Below are positions 8,531 to 15,505 of a stretch of 53,489 nt of DNA, one piece after another. The DNA comes from Anaerolineales bacterium (GTDB taxonomy: Bacteria > Chloroflexota > Anaerolineae > Anaerolineales > JABWBV01): positions 1 to 53,489 of the forward strand of contig JACKAX010000026.1 in the NCBI GenBank assembly GCA_020634875.1, written 5' to 3'. Position 1 is the first letter of the stretch. Each line of letters starts with the position of its first letter. The notes beneath the pieces were generated by a model. That model saw nothing but the letters and a program-made list of their open reading frames with translations. It had not been told where the DNA came from and did no database searches. The position numbers and the translations under genes were made by a program.

Positions 8531-9089
8531 GATTATACGTCGCCTTCTCCTCCTCCCAATGATCCCAGTGGATGACTTCATCGAAGGTGCGGCGTCCGGT
8601 TTTACGAGCGGGGAGGGTGAGTTTTTCAGGTTCGAGAGGGTAGCCGAAAGAGAGGGCAATGTGGAGGTGCATGTCAACGGGGTAGCCGAGGAGTTCGCGC
8701 GCTTGATCGTGCTGGTAAATGGTGGCAAGGCAAGAGCCAATGCCCAGTTCCCAGGCGGCAAGCTGCATGTAGGCGGCGGCCTGCCCGGCGTCGAACATAA
8801 CGTTGAAGCGGATAGCCGGGTCGGGGGTGACGATGGCGAGGCCGAGGGCGGCTCCGGCGAGGTGTCCAGCGAAGTCGCCGCATTGAGAGAGGGCGACAAG
8901 GGTGGCTTTGTCGCGGATGGCGATGAAGTGCCAGGCTTGCATGTTTTTGGAGGATTGGGCGCGGCGTCCCGCGTTAAGGATGGCGTGGAGGGCTTCGTCG
9001 GGGAGCGCATCGGCGGTGAATTTGCGGACAGCGCGTTTGGTACGGATCGCAGTTTGGACAGAGAGGGGATTTGAGGAGAGGGATGTCAT
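8517..9089 (-). CDS. Nitroreductase-family flavoprotein
   Basis: 190 residues, typical for the FMN-dependent nitroreductase fold. Family features are the N-terminal AIRTKRAVRKF with FMN-phosphate-binding Arg residues, LNAGRRAQSSKNMQAWHFI, the mid-region helix MQLAAWELGIGSCLATI and the C-terminal LSFGYPLEPEK. ATG 9089 is preferred (GGAAG upstream); a start 27 nt earlier would overlap the toxin gene's end. It reduces nitro compounds, quinones or other electrophiles with NAD(P)H; specificity is not predictable. It follows the toxin gene by 4 nt and may be read from the same transcript. Confidence 0.88.
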   Translation of the reverse strand: MTSLSSNPLSVQTAIRTKRAVRKFTADALPDEALHAILNAGRRAQSSKNMQAWHFIAIRDKATLVALSQCGDFAGHLAGAALGLAIVTPDPAIRFNVMFDAGQAAAYMQLAAWELGIGSCLATIYQHDQARELLGYPVDMHLHIALSFGYPLEPEKLTLPARKTGRRTFDEVIHWDHWEEEKATYNPFTK

Positions 9090-9093
9090 TTTT

Positions 9094-9432
9094 TTATCTT
9101 CCAATGACAGATTCAATTGCGTTTAATATCTCTTCGAGTTTATAAGAAGAAAGCACCCCAAGGCGATTAATGATTCTGTCAGTTGATACTGAGCGAATTT
9201 GAAAAGCATCTGCGGCGGAAGTTTTCGCCAATCCATTTCCCGCATGAGGTTCAACTTTTACAAGCCAAGGGGCAATCGAATATCGGTCTTTCCAATCTGT
9301 AAAAGGGACAATTACACGAAGAGGCAAAACGCCAATTGCATCATCATTCACAATCACAGCCGGACGCGTTTTACGGATTTCAGCACCGATGGTAGGCTCC
9401 AAATTGATAAGCCATACTTCCCCCTTACGCAT
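9094..9432 (-). CDS. MazF/PemK-type toxin (endoribonuclease)
   Basis: 112 residues, standard for the family. The core fold motifs are present: RKGEVWLINLEPTIGAEIRKTRPAVIV at the N-terminus (conserved GxVWxVxL and KTRPAVIV), VIVPFTDWKDRY (T-D/S of the active site) and a C-terminal IRSVSTDRII. MazF-type toxins cleave mRNA at short sequences and are neutralised by the upstream antitoxin. The start is ATG 9432, inside the last codons of the antitoxin gene (8-nt overlap), which is the usual antitoxin-first coupled arrangement. A longer start at 9447 lies further into the antitoxin and is less likely. Confidence 0.9.
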   Translation of the reverse strand: MRKGEVWLINLEPTIGAEIRKTRPAVIVNDDAIGVLPLRVIVPFTDWKDRYSIAPWLVKVEPHAGNGLAKTSAADAFQIRSVSTDRIINRLGVLSSYKLEEILNAIESVIGR

Positions 9433-9670
9433 GAAAATCCTCGGCATCTAATGCGGTAAAAGCAGTGAGGGCTTTATCATTAAGGTAATCATCTAATAAG
9501 GCCGAGGCAGCGACTTCAAGGTTTCGTTTTTTCCGTTCAGCGAGTTGCTGGCGCAACATTTCCCGAACGACATCAGAAAGACTGCGCTTTTCTTTTTGTG
9601 CAATTTCTGTGAGGGCTTGATGCTGGTCAAGCTCAAGCAAGATTTGGGTACGGTGCATCGTATTTTGCAT
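9425..9670 (-). CDS. Ribbon-helix-helix antitoxin
   Basis: 81 residues. The N-terminus HRTQILLELDQHQALTEIA followed by KRSLSDVVREMLRQQL is the beta-strand/two-helix pattern of CopG-like ribbon-helix-helix DNA-binding proteins; the acidic C-terminus (DDYLNDKALTAFTALDAEDF) would wrap the toxin. GGAG precedes ATG 9670 by 8 nt. As with other RHH antitoxins it probably represses its own promoter. It overlaps the toxin gene by 8 nt. Confidence 0.88.
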   Translation of the reverse strand: MQNTMHRTQILLELDQHQALTEIAQKEKRSLSDVVREMLRQQLAERKKRNLEVAASALLDDYLNDKALTAFTALDAEDFHA

Positions 9671-9722
9671 GGATTTTTCTCCTTACGTCAACTCATTCCA
9701 CTGCAATTATACACTGCCAAAA

Positions 9723-10937
9723 TTACCGAAACACCACCCCACCTACCGACACAATCGAAGTCCCTTCCTCGTCCGCTGGACACTGGGCGTAGCCAACTTG
9801 TTCGCCTTTTACATCGCCCATCATGCGGAGGGCGAGGTAGGCGGGGAAGGTACCACAGACGTTGTTGGGTTCATAGTCGGTGAGGAGTTTGTTGATGAAG
9901 GTGCGGGTATCGCCTTTGGCGAGGATACGGAAGAGGTCGTCGTCAGCGAGGCGGATGGCGTTTTTGGCGGCGTCATCGAGGGGTTGACCGCTGAACGCGG
10001 GGCCAACGTGGGCGAGGTCACCAGAGATAATGTAGCAGACTTTGCGCCCGCGCGTGGCGCGGTGAACGGCGTCTACCAAGCCCTGGATGAGGGGTTCGTT
10101 GAGGGGCGTGTTGCCGTTGGTGCGGTGGGGGGTGGTGAGCCAACCGACGAGGATGGGGACGACAGGAACAGGTTCGCCGCCGCGGAGGTGGTGAAGCCAG
10201 GTGAGGACGAGTTCGAGGGAGTGTTCGCTACGGTGGTAGAGTTCGCCCGCGAAGGCTTTTTCTTCGCCCAGGACTTCGACGAGGGCGTCTACGACAGTTT
10301 GTTCAGTGGGGAGGATGCCGTAGGGGGTGGCGTAGTTTTGGCGGGTGAGGGTGATCGGATTGTGGCCGCCGTTGTGGTCAGTGCCGAGGACAATGAAGAG
10401 GTCGGCGGCCTGGATCATGTTGGCGGCGCGTTTCCACACTTCGGCATAGACGGTGCCGCCGCGGGGATAATCTATGTGGGGGGAGAGGAGGCCTTTGCCG
10501 GGGGTGGGGTCGGGTTCTGCGTCGGCTTCTTCGAGGTAGTTTTGGAGGAGATGATGGAGTTCGGCAGGGTCGTCGGGGTACGAGTAACCCGCGGAAGCCG
10601 GGGGACGGAAGGGGGCGGCGCGGTATTCGTCTATGAGCTGTTGCCGCGCGCGGGCGGCGGTGGCGTTTTCGAGCAGGCACATTTCATCAAAGGCGTTGAG
10701 AAAATGGTCGAGGACCTCTACGCCAAGTTCAATTTCAAAATGGTCTTTGATTTGGAGGAGGATAGTTTCTTCGTCCCGCGTGCCGTCGCAAAGGAAGAGC
10801 AGGGGAAGCAGGGCATCCGGCAGGAGCATGACGTTTTCTTTGAGCCGGAGCGGGTCACGGAGAAGAAAGTAGTGCTGTCCCTGGTAGAAGATGGGTTCAG
10901 GTTGGATGGGACGGAGTTTCGGATGATTCATAGACAT
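9723..10937 (-). CDS. Memo-family protein (AmmeMemoRadiSam protein B-like)
   Basis: 404 residues. The C-terminal 275 residues match the Memo fold: LLSPHIDYPRGG, FIVLGTDHNGG, a Gln/Thr segment, RSEHSLELVLTWLHHL and YIISGDLAHVGPAF, which in other members supply the His/Cys metal-site ligands. The N-terminal 130 residues (LRPIQPEPIFYQGQHYFLLR...) look like a PqqD/Memo-associated extension with a winged-helix character. Bacterial homologues often sit next to AMMECR1 and a radical-SAM gene, but neither is in this window. ATG 10937 has GGGAGG upstream; 13 additional codons are possible. Catalytic role unknown. Confidence 0.85.
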   Translation of the reverse strand: MSMNHPKLRPIQPEPIFYQGQHYFLLRDPLRLKENVMLLPDALLPLLFLCDGTRDEETILLQIKDHFEIELGVEVLDHFLNAFDEMCLLENATAARARQQLIDEYRAAPFRPPASAGYSYPDDPAELHHLLQNYLEEADAEPDPTPGKGLLSPHIDYPRGGTVYAEVWKRAANMIQAADLFIVLGTDHNGGHNPITLTRQNYATPYGILPTEQTVVDALVEVLGEEKAFAGELYHRSEHSLELVLTWLHHLRGGEPVPVVPILVGWLTTPHRTNGNTPLNEPLIQGLVDAVHRATRGRKVCYIISGDLAHVGPAFSGQPLDDAAKNAIRLADDDLFRILAKGDTRTFINKLLTDYEPNNVCGTFPAYLALRMMGDVKGEQVGYAQCPADEEGTSIVSVGGVVFR

Positions 10938-10973
10938 AAGAACGCCCTCCCGAGGCGTTAAAAATGAGTATAT

Positions 10974-11003
10974 CATTCGTATTCCGTATTGCGTATTATT
11001 CGC
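10974..11003. repeat. Degenerate CGTATTC short-period repeat
   Basis: ATTCGTATTCCGTATTGCG then TATTATTCGC in 7-9 nt steps, between the SET gene stop and the Memo gene start. The 10-mer ATTCCGTATT recurs inside the homocysteine methyltransferase gene at 22779-22788. Confidence 0.45.
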
Positions 11004-11011
11004 AAGAGGTG

Positions 11012-11458
11012 CTAATCGGGCATCCAGGCCTCTTCGGCGAAGCCCGGCCAGGGACAGGGGTCGAAGTGGGAGTAGTCTTCCATGAGTTCTTCGCCCGCTT
11101 TGACATCGCGCAAGGTGATGGAGCCGATAACGCCAGGTTCGTCTATGACGGTAGAGGTGGGCTGGAAGGAGTGATTCGTGTAGCGGGCGTGATCAAGGAT
11201 GAGAATGAGGGCATCGTCTTCAGCGGAGTAGTAGCTGTAGGTGTAAATGGCCTCGAGTAACGCTCTGGAGACGGGGGAATGGTGAGAGGTTCTAAAAGTG
11301 TCGAACTGGTTTTGTTCGACAAGGAGAATGTCGGCAGGTTGGGCACGCCACCAGACAGTACCTTTGGGGATGTCTACTTTGGCAAAAACGCCCAGGCCAT
11401 GCACGGGGCTGGGGCGCACTTCGGTGAGGGTATTGATGGGGTTGGGAAGGGACGACAT
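11012..11458 (-). CDS. SET-domain protein
   Basis: 148 residues made up almost entirely of a SET domain: VHGLGVFAKVDIPKGT at the N-terminus, the pseudoknot motif ARYTNHSFQPT (consensus NHS) and the terminal GEELMEDYSHFD (consensus ELxxDY). Such small bacterial SET proteins are presumed S-adenosylmethionine-dependent lysine methyltransferases, but substrates are unknown. CAGGAG sits 7 nt upstream of the ATG. A TATAAT on the minus strand (11488-11493) lies about 30 nt upstream of the start and directly abuts the 21-bp tandem array, so the array occupies the normal -35 position. Confidence 0.85.
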   Translation of the reverse strand: MSSLPNPINTLTEVRPSPVHGLGVFAKVDIPKGTVWWRAQPADILLVEQNQFDTFRTSHHSPVSRALLEAIYTYSYYSAEDDALILILDHARYTNHSFQPTSTVIDEPGVIGSITLRDVKAGEELMEDYSHFDPCPWPGFAEEAWMPD

Positions 11459-11499
11459 GTGGGGTCTCCTGAGGTGAGGGTGGGGATATTATACTGGAA

Positions 11500-11986
11500 G
11501 CTTCCGTCCACCTCGACCAAGCTTCCGTCCACCTCGACCAAGCTTCCGTCCACCTCGACCAACCTTCCGTCCACCTCGACCAAGCTTCCGTCCACCTCGA
11601 CCAAGCTTCCGTCCACCTCGAAGCTTCCGTCCATCGACCAAGCTTCCGTCCACCTCGACCAAGCTTCCGTCCACCTCGACCAAGCTTCCGTCCACCTCGA
11701 CCAAGCTTCCGTCCACCTCGACCAAGCTTCCGTCCACCTCGACCAAGCTTCCGTCCACCTCGACCAAGCTTCCGTCCACCTCGACCAAGCTTCCGTCCAC
11801 TCGACCAAGCTTCCGTCCACCTCGACCAAGCTTCCGTCCACCTCGACCAAGCTTCCGTCCACCTCGACCAAGCTTCCGTCCACCTCGACCAAGCTTCCGT
11901 CCACCTCGACCAAGCTTCCGTCCACCTCGACCAAGCTTCCGTCCACCTCGACCAAGCTTCCGTCCACCTCGACCAAGCTTCCGTCC
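11500..11986. repeat. 21-bp tandem array, 23 full copies plus a partial one
   Basis: The unit starts GCTTCCGTCCACCTCG and ends ACCAA; unit starts fall at 11500, 11521, 11542 and so on. Four irregular copies are visible: one with CC in place of GC (11563), and shortened ones at 11605 (18 nt), 11623 (19 nt) and 11789 (20 nt). Each junction creates the palindrome AAGCTT. Both strands are open through the array (7-residue repeats such as VDGSLVE on the minus strand), which follows automatically from a stop-free 21-nt unit and is not good evidence of a gene. No spacers are present, so it is not CRISPR. Confidence 0.95.
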
Positions 11987-12026
11987 CGTACCAGACGCCG
12001 AATTGGAATTCGGCGTCTGGTACGGG
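11985..12026. repeat. Perfect 20-bp inverted repeat with 2-nt loop
   Basis: CCCGTACCAGACGCCGAATT, a GG spacer, then its exact complement to 12026. It caps the distal end of the 21-bp array and is followed by a second small palindrome AACGGGTT-GAA-AACCCGTT (12028-12046). There is no T-run, so it looks like a mobile or recombinational palindrome, not a terminator. Confidence 0.8.
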
Positions 12027-12090
12027 AAACGGGTTGAAAACCCGTTAAGAACAAGATTTTCCTAACCCGTTTGTGAGGGTTCCTAATTTT

Positions 12091-12200
12091 GGCCCGTCGG
12101 AGGTTGAACCTCCCGGCTACAAAACTACGCCAGATGAATCCGGATGTTTAGCCCGGTTTAGTGGGTGCCGTGGGTAGCCCGGCGATTTCATCGCCGGGTG
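12091..12200. repeat. Dispersed intergenic repeat, copy 1
   Basis: Contains GGAGGTT-G-AACCTCC, CCCGGCTACAAAACTACGCC, AATCCGG, AGCCCG and the hairpin CCCGGCGAT-TTC-ATCGCCGGG in an order shared with 46180-46276. The gap from 12027 to 12432 holds this element plus further palindromes (GATGAATTCCCATTCATC, 12289-12306) and no credible gene. Confidence 0.6.
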
Positions 12201-12390
12201 GAGACAGAAGAAAAATTGTCCGAGTGCAGCAGCGGGGGTAAAAAATATATTTTTCCCAACCCATTTCAACGGGTTTTAGCTATCAGGTGATGAATTCCCA
12301 TTCATCGCCCACCTATTCATCGCTTTCAAGATTTTGGCCCGCAAACCGCGCGCGGGTAAAATAGGCGTTTATAATAAAGCAAACCCACTG

Positions 12391-12419
12391 CACTTATCAC
12401 TTATTACTCATCACTCAAC
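12391..12419. repeat. CACTTATCACTTATTAC short-period repeat before the aminotransferase
   Basis: CACTTATCACTTATTACTC then ATCACTCAAC, 7-9 nt steps, ending just before AAAGGAG of the next gene. The same motif family occurs inside the adenine deaminase gene at 14855-14880. Confidence 0.5.
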
Positions 12420-12432
12420 AAAGGAGCCTCCC

Positions 12433-13554
12433 TTGACCCCCCTCCCCCCCCTCAATCCCCCACAACGCACTCTCCTCGGCCCCGGCCCCAGCATGGTCCA
12501 TCCCCGTGTGCTGGCCGCCCTCGCCATGCCTACTGTCGGCCATCTCGATCCCTATTTCCAGGAAGTGATGGACGATGTCAAAAACCTCCTCCGCTACGCC
12601 TTCCGCACCGAAAACGACTTCGCCGTCCCCGTCTCTGGCACGGGCAGCGCAGGCATGGAAGCCGCCCTGTGCAACTTCATCGAACCGGATGACTCCGTCC
12701 TCATCTGCATCATCGGCTACTTCGGCGAGCGCATGTACGATATGGCCACCCGCTACACCCCCAACGTAGACCGTCTCGAAAAACCCTGGGGCGAAGCCTT
12801 CACCCCCGCGGAAATCAAAGCCGCTCTGCAAAAGAAAAAATACAAACTCGTTGCCCTCGTCCACTGTGAAACCTCCACCGGCATCCTCCAGCCTGGCATC
12901 CAGGAAATCGCCGAAGCCGCTCACGAAAACGGCGCGCTCTGCGTGCTCGACACCGTTGCCTCCTGGCCCGGAGTTCCTGTTGAAGTGGATGGCTGGGATG
13001 TGGACGTCACCTACTCCGGCTCCCAAAAAGCCCTCTCCATCCCGCCGGGTCTCGCCCCGATCACCCTCAGCACCCGTGCCCGTGACGCCCTCCGCGCCCG
13101 CAAAACCAAAGTCGCGAACTGGTACCTCGACCTGCAAGCCCTCGACGCCTACTGGGGCAGCGGCAAACGCGTCTACCACCACACTGCCCCCGTCAACATG
13201 AACTACGCCATGCGCGAAGGACTCCGTTTGGTGCAGGAAGAAGGTTTGGAAAATGTCCACGCCCGACATCGCACCGTTGCCGAACAATTGTGGGCCGGTT
13301 TGGAGAGCATCGGTGCCCCGCCCCGCCCCCCCGCGGAACTCCGCTCCCCCACACTGACCACCGCCGTCATCCCCCAGGGCGTGGACGATCTCAAAATCCG
13401 CCAGCGCCTGCTCAACGAATACAACATCGAAATCTCCGGCGGCTTCGGCCCCCTCGCCGGGCAAATCTGGCGCATCGGCTTGATGGGATACAGCGCGCGG
13501 CAGGAGAATGTCACGCTGTTTTTGGCGGCGTTGGAGGGGTTGTTGGGGAAGTAG
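12433..13554 (+). CDS. Class V aminotransferase (alanine/serine-glyoxylate type)
   Basis: 373 residues. A PLP-dependent fold type I aminotransferase of the AGXT/PucG branch: [17 protein letters not shown] at the N-terminus, [13 protein letters not shown] for the phosphate site, [11 protein letters not shown] with the PLP-ring Asp, and [14 protein letters not shown] with the Schiff-base Lys. No ATG fits; TTG 12433 is chosen since AAAGGAG lies 6 nt upstream and the conserved N-terminus begins shortly after. It uses glyoxylate or another oxo acid as amino acceptor. With adenine deaminase and a YgeY-type hydrolase downstream, a ureidoglycine-glyoxylate aminotransferase role in purine breakdown is possible, but alanine- or serine-glyoxylate activity is equally consistent. 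Confidence 0.88.
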   Translation: MTPLPPLNPPQRTLLGPGPSMVHPRVLAALAMPTVGHLDPYFQEVMDDVKNLLRYAFRTENDFAVPVSGTGSAGMEAALCNFIEPDDSVLICIIGYFGERMYDMATRYTPNVDRLEKPWGEAFTPAEIKAALQKKKYKLVALVHCETSTGILQPGIQEIAEAAHENGALCVLDTVASWPGVPVEVDGWDVDVTYSGSQKALSIPPGLAPITLSTRARDALRARKTKVANWYLDLQALDAYWGSGKRVYHHTAPVNMNYAMREGLRLVQEEGLENVHARHRTVAEQLWAGLESIGAPPRPPAELRSPTLTTAVIPQGVDDLKIRQRLLNEYNIEISGGFGPLAGQIWRIGLMGYSARQENVTLFLAALEGLLGK

Positions 13555-13555
13555 A

Positions 13556-13640
13556 TAGGTAAATAAAGTACACAAGTAGACAGGTATACACCAACCATAC
13601 TTTGTTTACCTGTCTACTTGTGCACTTGTATACCTGAATT
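13556..13640. repeat. Octamer repeat dyad with 16-bp perfect arms
   Basis: CACAAGTAGACAGGTA (13571-13586) and its exact complement (13607-13622) flank a 20-nt loop; pairing continues outward for four more base pairs after one mismatch. Reading either arm gives ARGTANAC units every 8 nt. It fills the gap between the aminotransferase stop and the ribosome site of the deaminase gene. It lacks a T-run. Confidence 0.75.
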
Positions 13641-13653
13641 TTATGGAGGAAAC

Positions 13654-15444
13654 ATGCGCTCTGTTCACACCCGCTCTCTCACCGACACCGCCATGGGCCG
13701 CACGCCCGCCGACCTCGTCATCCGTGACGGGCAGTGGGTATGCGTGCAATCCGGCGAAATCATCCCCCACACCGATATCGCCGTCAAAGGCGAACGCATC
13801 GCCTACGTCGGCCCGGATGCCTCCCACACCATCGGCCCCGACACCAAAGTAGTCGAGGCCAATAACCAATATCTAGTCCCCGGACTGCTCGACGCCCACA
13901 TGCACGTCGAATCCGGGCAACTGACTGTCACCGAATTCGTCCGCGCCGTCGCCCCGCGCGGGACCACCGGCATGTTCGTAGACCCGCACGAGATGGCGAA
14001 CATCTTTGGCCTGCCCGGCGTCCGGTTGATGGTGGACGAGGCCGCCTTGCAACCCATCCACGTCTGGGTGCAGATGCCCTCCTGCGTCCCCTCCGCGCCC
14101 GGCCTGGAAACCCCCGGCGCGACCATCGGCCCCGACGAAGTCGCCGAGGCGATGGCCTGGCCCGGCATCATCGGTCTGGGCGAGATGATGAACTTCCCCG
14201 GCGTGTTTCTGTCCAATGAAAAAATGCACGCCGAAATGGCCGCCACCCGCGCCGCGGGCAAAGTCATCGGCGGGCACTACGCCTCCCCCGACCTGGGCAA
14301 CCCCTTCCACGGATACGTCGCCGGAGGGCCGGAAGACGATCACGAAGGCACCCGCGCGGAAGACGCCATCGCCCGCGTCCGTCAGGGGATGAAAGCGATG
14401 CTCCGCCTCGGTTCCGCATGGCACGATGTCGCCGAACAGGTTAAAGCCATCACCGAACACGGCCTCGATCCCCGCCACTTCATCCTCTGCACCGACGACT
14501 CCCACGCGGGCACGCTCTTCCACGAGGGGCACATGGACCGCGTCGTCCGCCATGCCATCGCCCAGGGGCTAAAACCGATCACCGCGATCCAAATGGCAAC
14601 CCTCAACGCCGCCGATCACTTCGGCCTCTCCCGCGACCTCGGCCAGATCGCCCCCGGACGGTACGCCGACATCGTGCTCGTGCCCAACCTCATCGAATTC
14701 ACCCCCACCCACGTCTTCGCCAAAGGCCAACACCTCGCCGAAAACGGACACCTCCTCATCGAACTCCCCACCTACACCTACCCCGACTGGCTCACCCATT
14801 CCATCCACCTCGGTCATCCCCTCACCCCCGAAGATTTCCGTCTCCCCGTCCCTTCACTTATCACTTCATCACTTATCACCGCCAACGTCATCGGTGTCAT
14901 CGAAAATCAAGCCCCCACCCGACATCTCCACGTCGAGATCACTCCCGAAGATGGTGAAGTGAAAGTGGACATGTCCCGCGACCTCGCCAAGATCGCGCTC
15001 GTGGAACGGCACCGCGCGACCGGGGAAGTGAAAGTCGGTCTCGTGCAGGGGTTCGGATTCACCGCACAGGGGGCCATTGCGACCAGTGTCGCGCACGATA
15101 GCCATCACATGATCGTGGTAGGGACGGATGAAGGGGACATGGCGCTCGCCGCGAACACGCTCGCCGAAGTCCAGGGGGGGCAGGTGGTTGTCAAAGACGG
15201 GGAAGTAACGGGGCTGGTCGAACTTCCCATCGGCGGGTTGATGTCCAACAAACACGCCGCCATCGTCGCCCAAAAATCGGATAAATTGTTGCGCGGATTT
15301 CAGGAAATTGGGTGTACACTCAACAACGCCAACATGCAACTATCCCTCCTCGCCCTTGTCGTCATCCCCGAACTGCGGATTTCGGACTTGGGGCTGGTAG
15401 ATGTGAGCAAATTTGAGCTAATTTCAGTATTTGACACGAACTGA
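13654..15444 (+). CDS. ade: Adenine deaminase
   Basis: 596 residues, near the usual 570-600. An amidohydrolase that converts adenine to hypoxanthine and ammonia with a metal centre. Visible motifs: YLVPGLLDAHMHVESGQLT (metal-binding HxH plus the family's HVES), RGTTGMFVDPHEMANI, IGLGEMMNFPGV, GGHYASPD and the C-terminal GGLMSNKHAAIVAQK segment. Start ATG 13654 follows ATGGAGGA by 4 nt; an earlier in-frame ATG at 13618 lies within the octamer dyad. Residues near 400-410 (SLITSSLIT) are encoded by a CACTTATC-type short repeat, and the last residues come from the next repeat. It is followed by the YgeY-like hydrolase at 61 nt. Confidence 0.93.
   Translation: MRSVHTRSLTDTAMGRTPADLVIRDGQWVCVQSGEIIPHTDIAVKGERIAYVGPDASHTIGPDTKVVEANNQYLVPGLLDAHMHVESGQLTVTEFVRAVAPRGTTGMFVDPHEMANIFGLPGVRLMVDEAALQPIHVWVQMPSCVPSAPGLETPGATIGPDEVAEAMAWPGIIGLGEMMNFPGVFLSNEKMHAEMAATRAAGKVIGGHYASPDLGNPFHGYVAGGPEDDHEGTRAEDAIARVRQGMKAMLRLGSAWHDVAEQVKAITEHGLDPRHFILCTDDSHAGTLFHEGHMDRVVRHAIAQGLKPITAIQMATLNAADHFGLSRDLGQIAPGRYADIVLVPNLIEFTPTHVFAKGQHLAENGHLLIELPTYTYPDWLTHSIHLGHPLTPEDFRLPVPSLITSSLITANVIGVIENQAPTRHLHVEITPEDGEVKVDMSRDLAKIALVERHRATGEVKVGLVQGFGFTAQGAIATSVAHDSHHMIVVGTDEGDMALAANTLAEVQGGQVVVKDGEVTGLVELPIGGLMSNKHAAIVAQKSDKLLRGFQEIGCTLNNANMQLSLLALVVIPELRISDLGLVDVSKFELISVFDTN
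14855..14880. repeat. Short-period repeat inside the adenine deaminase gene
   Basis: CACTTATCACTTCATCAC then TTATCACC, in frame, encoding the low-complexity SLITSSLIT. Same motif family as the intergenic site at 12391-12419. It would sit in a linker between the catalytic domain and the C-terminal adenine-deaminase domain. Confidence 0.5.
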
Positions 15445-15494
15445 CACAAATTTATTCGAATAATTCGTAAAAATTCGCGAGAATTCGTGTCGAA
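15431..15494. repeat. AATTCG short-period repeat with GACACGAA/TTCGTGTC ends
   Basis: GACACGAA (15433-15440) pairs with TTCGTGTC (15484-15491); between them TTCGAATAATTCG, TTCGCGAG and related units recur every 9-10 nt. It covers the last codons of the deaminase gene and the gap up to the ribosome site of the next gene. Confidence 0.55.
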
Positions 15495-15505
15495 AAGAAG
15501 GATAT

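Noticed and set aside
7291..8562. Long open frame (423 codons) on the plus strand opposite the ParB/UspA gene
   Set aside because: Composition is Gly/Val/Glu-rich without domains, as expected for the antisense of a GC-rich gene; the minus strand carries clear motifs.
9669..10961. 430-codon open frame opposite the Memo-family gene
   Set aside because: Antisense shadow: no motifs, Gly/Glu/Val bias, and the minus-strand protein is clearly recognisable.
11500..11986. CRISPR array
   Set aside because: Head-to-tail identical units with no spacers and no cas genes nearby.
11279..12054. Repeat proteins read from the 21-bp array on both strands
   Set aside because: Any stop-free 21-nt unit gives open frames; there is no ribosome site and the reading frame shifts at the 19- and 20-nt units.
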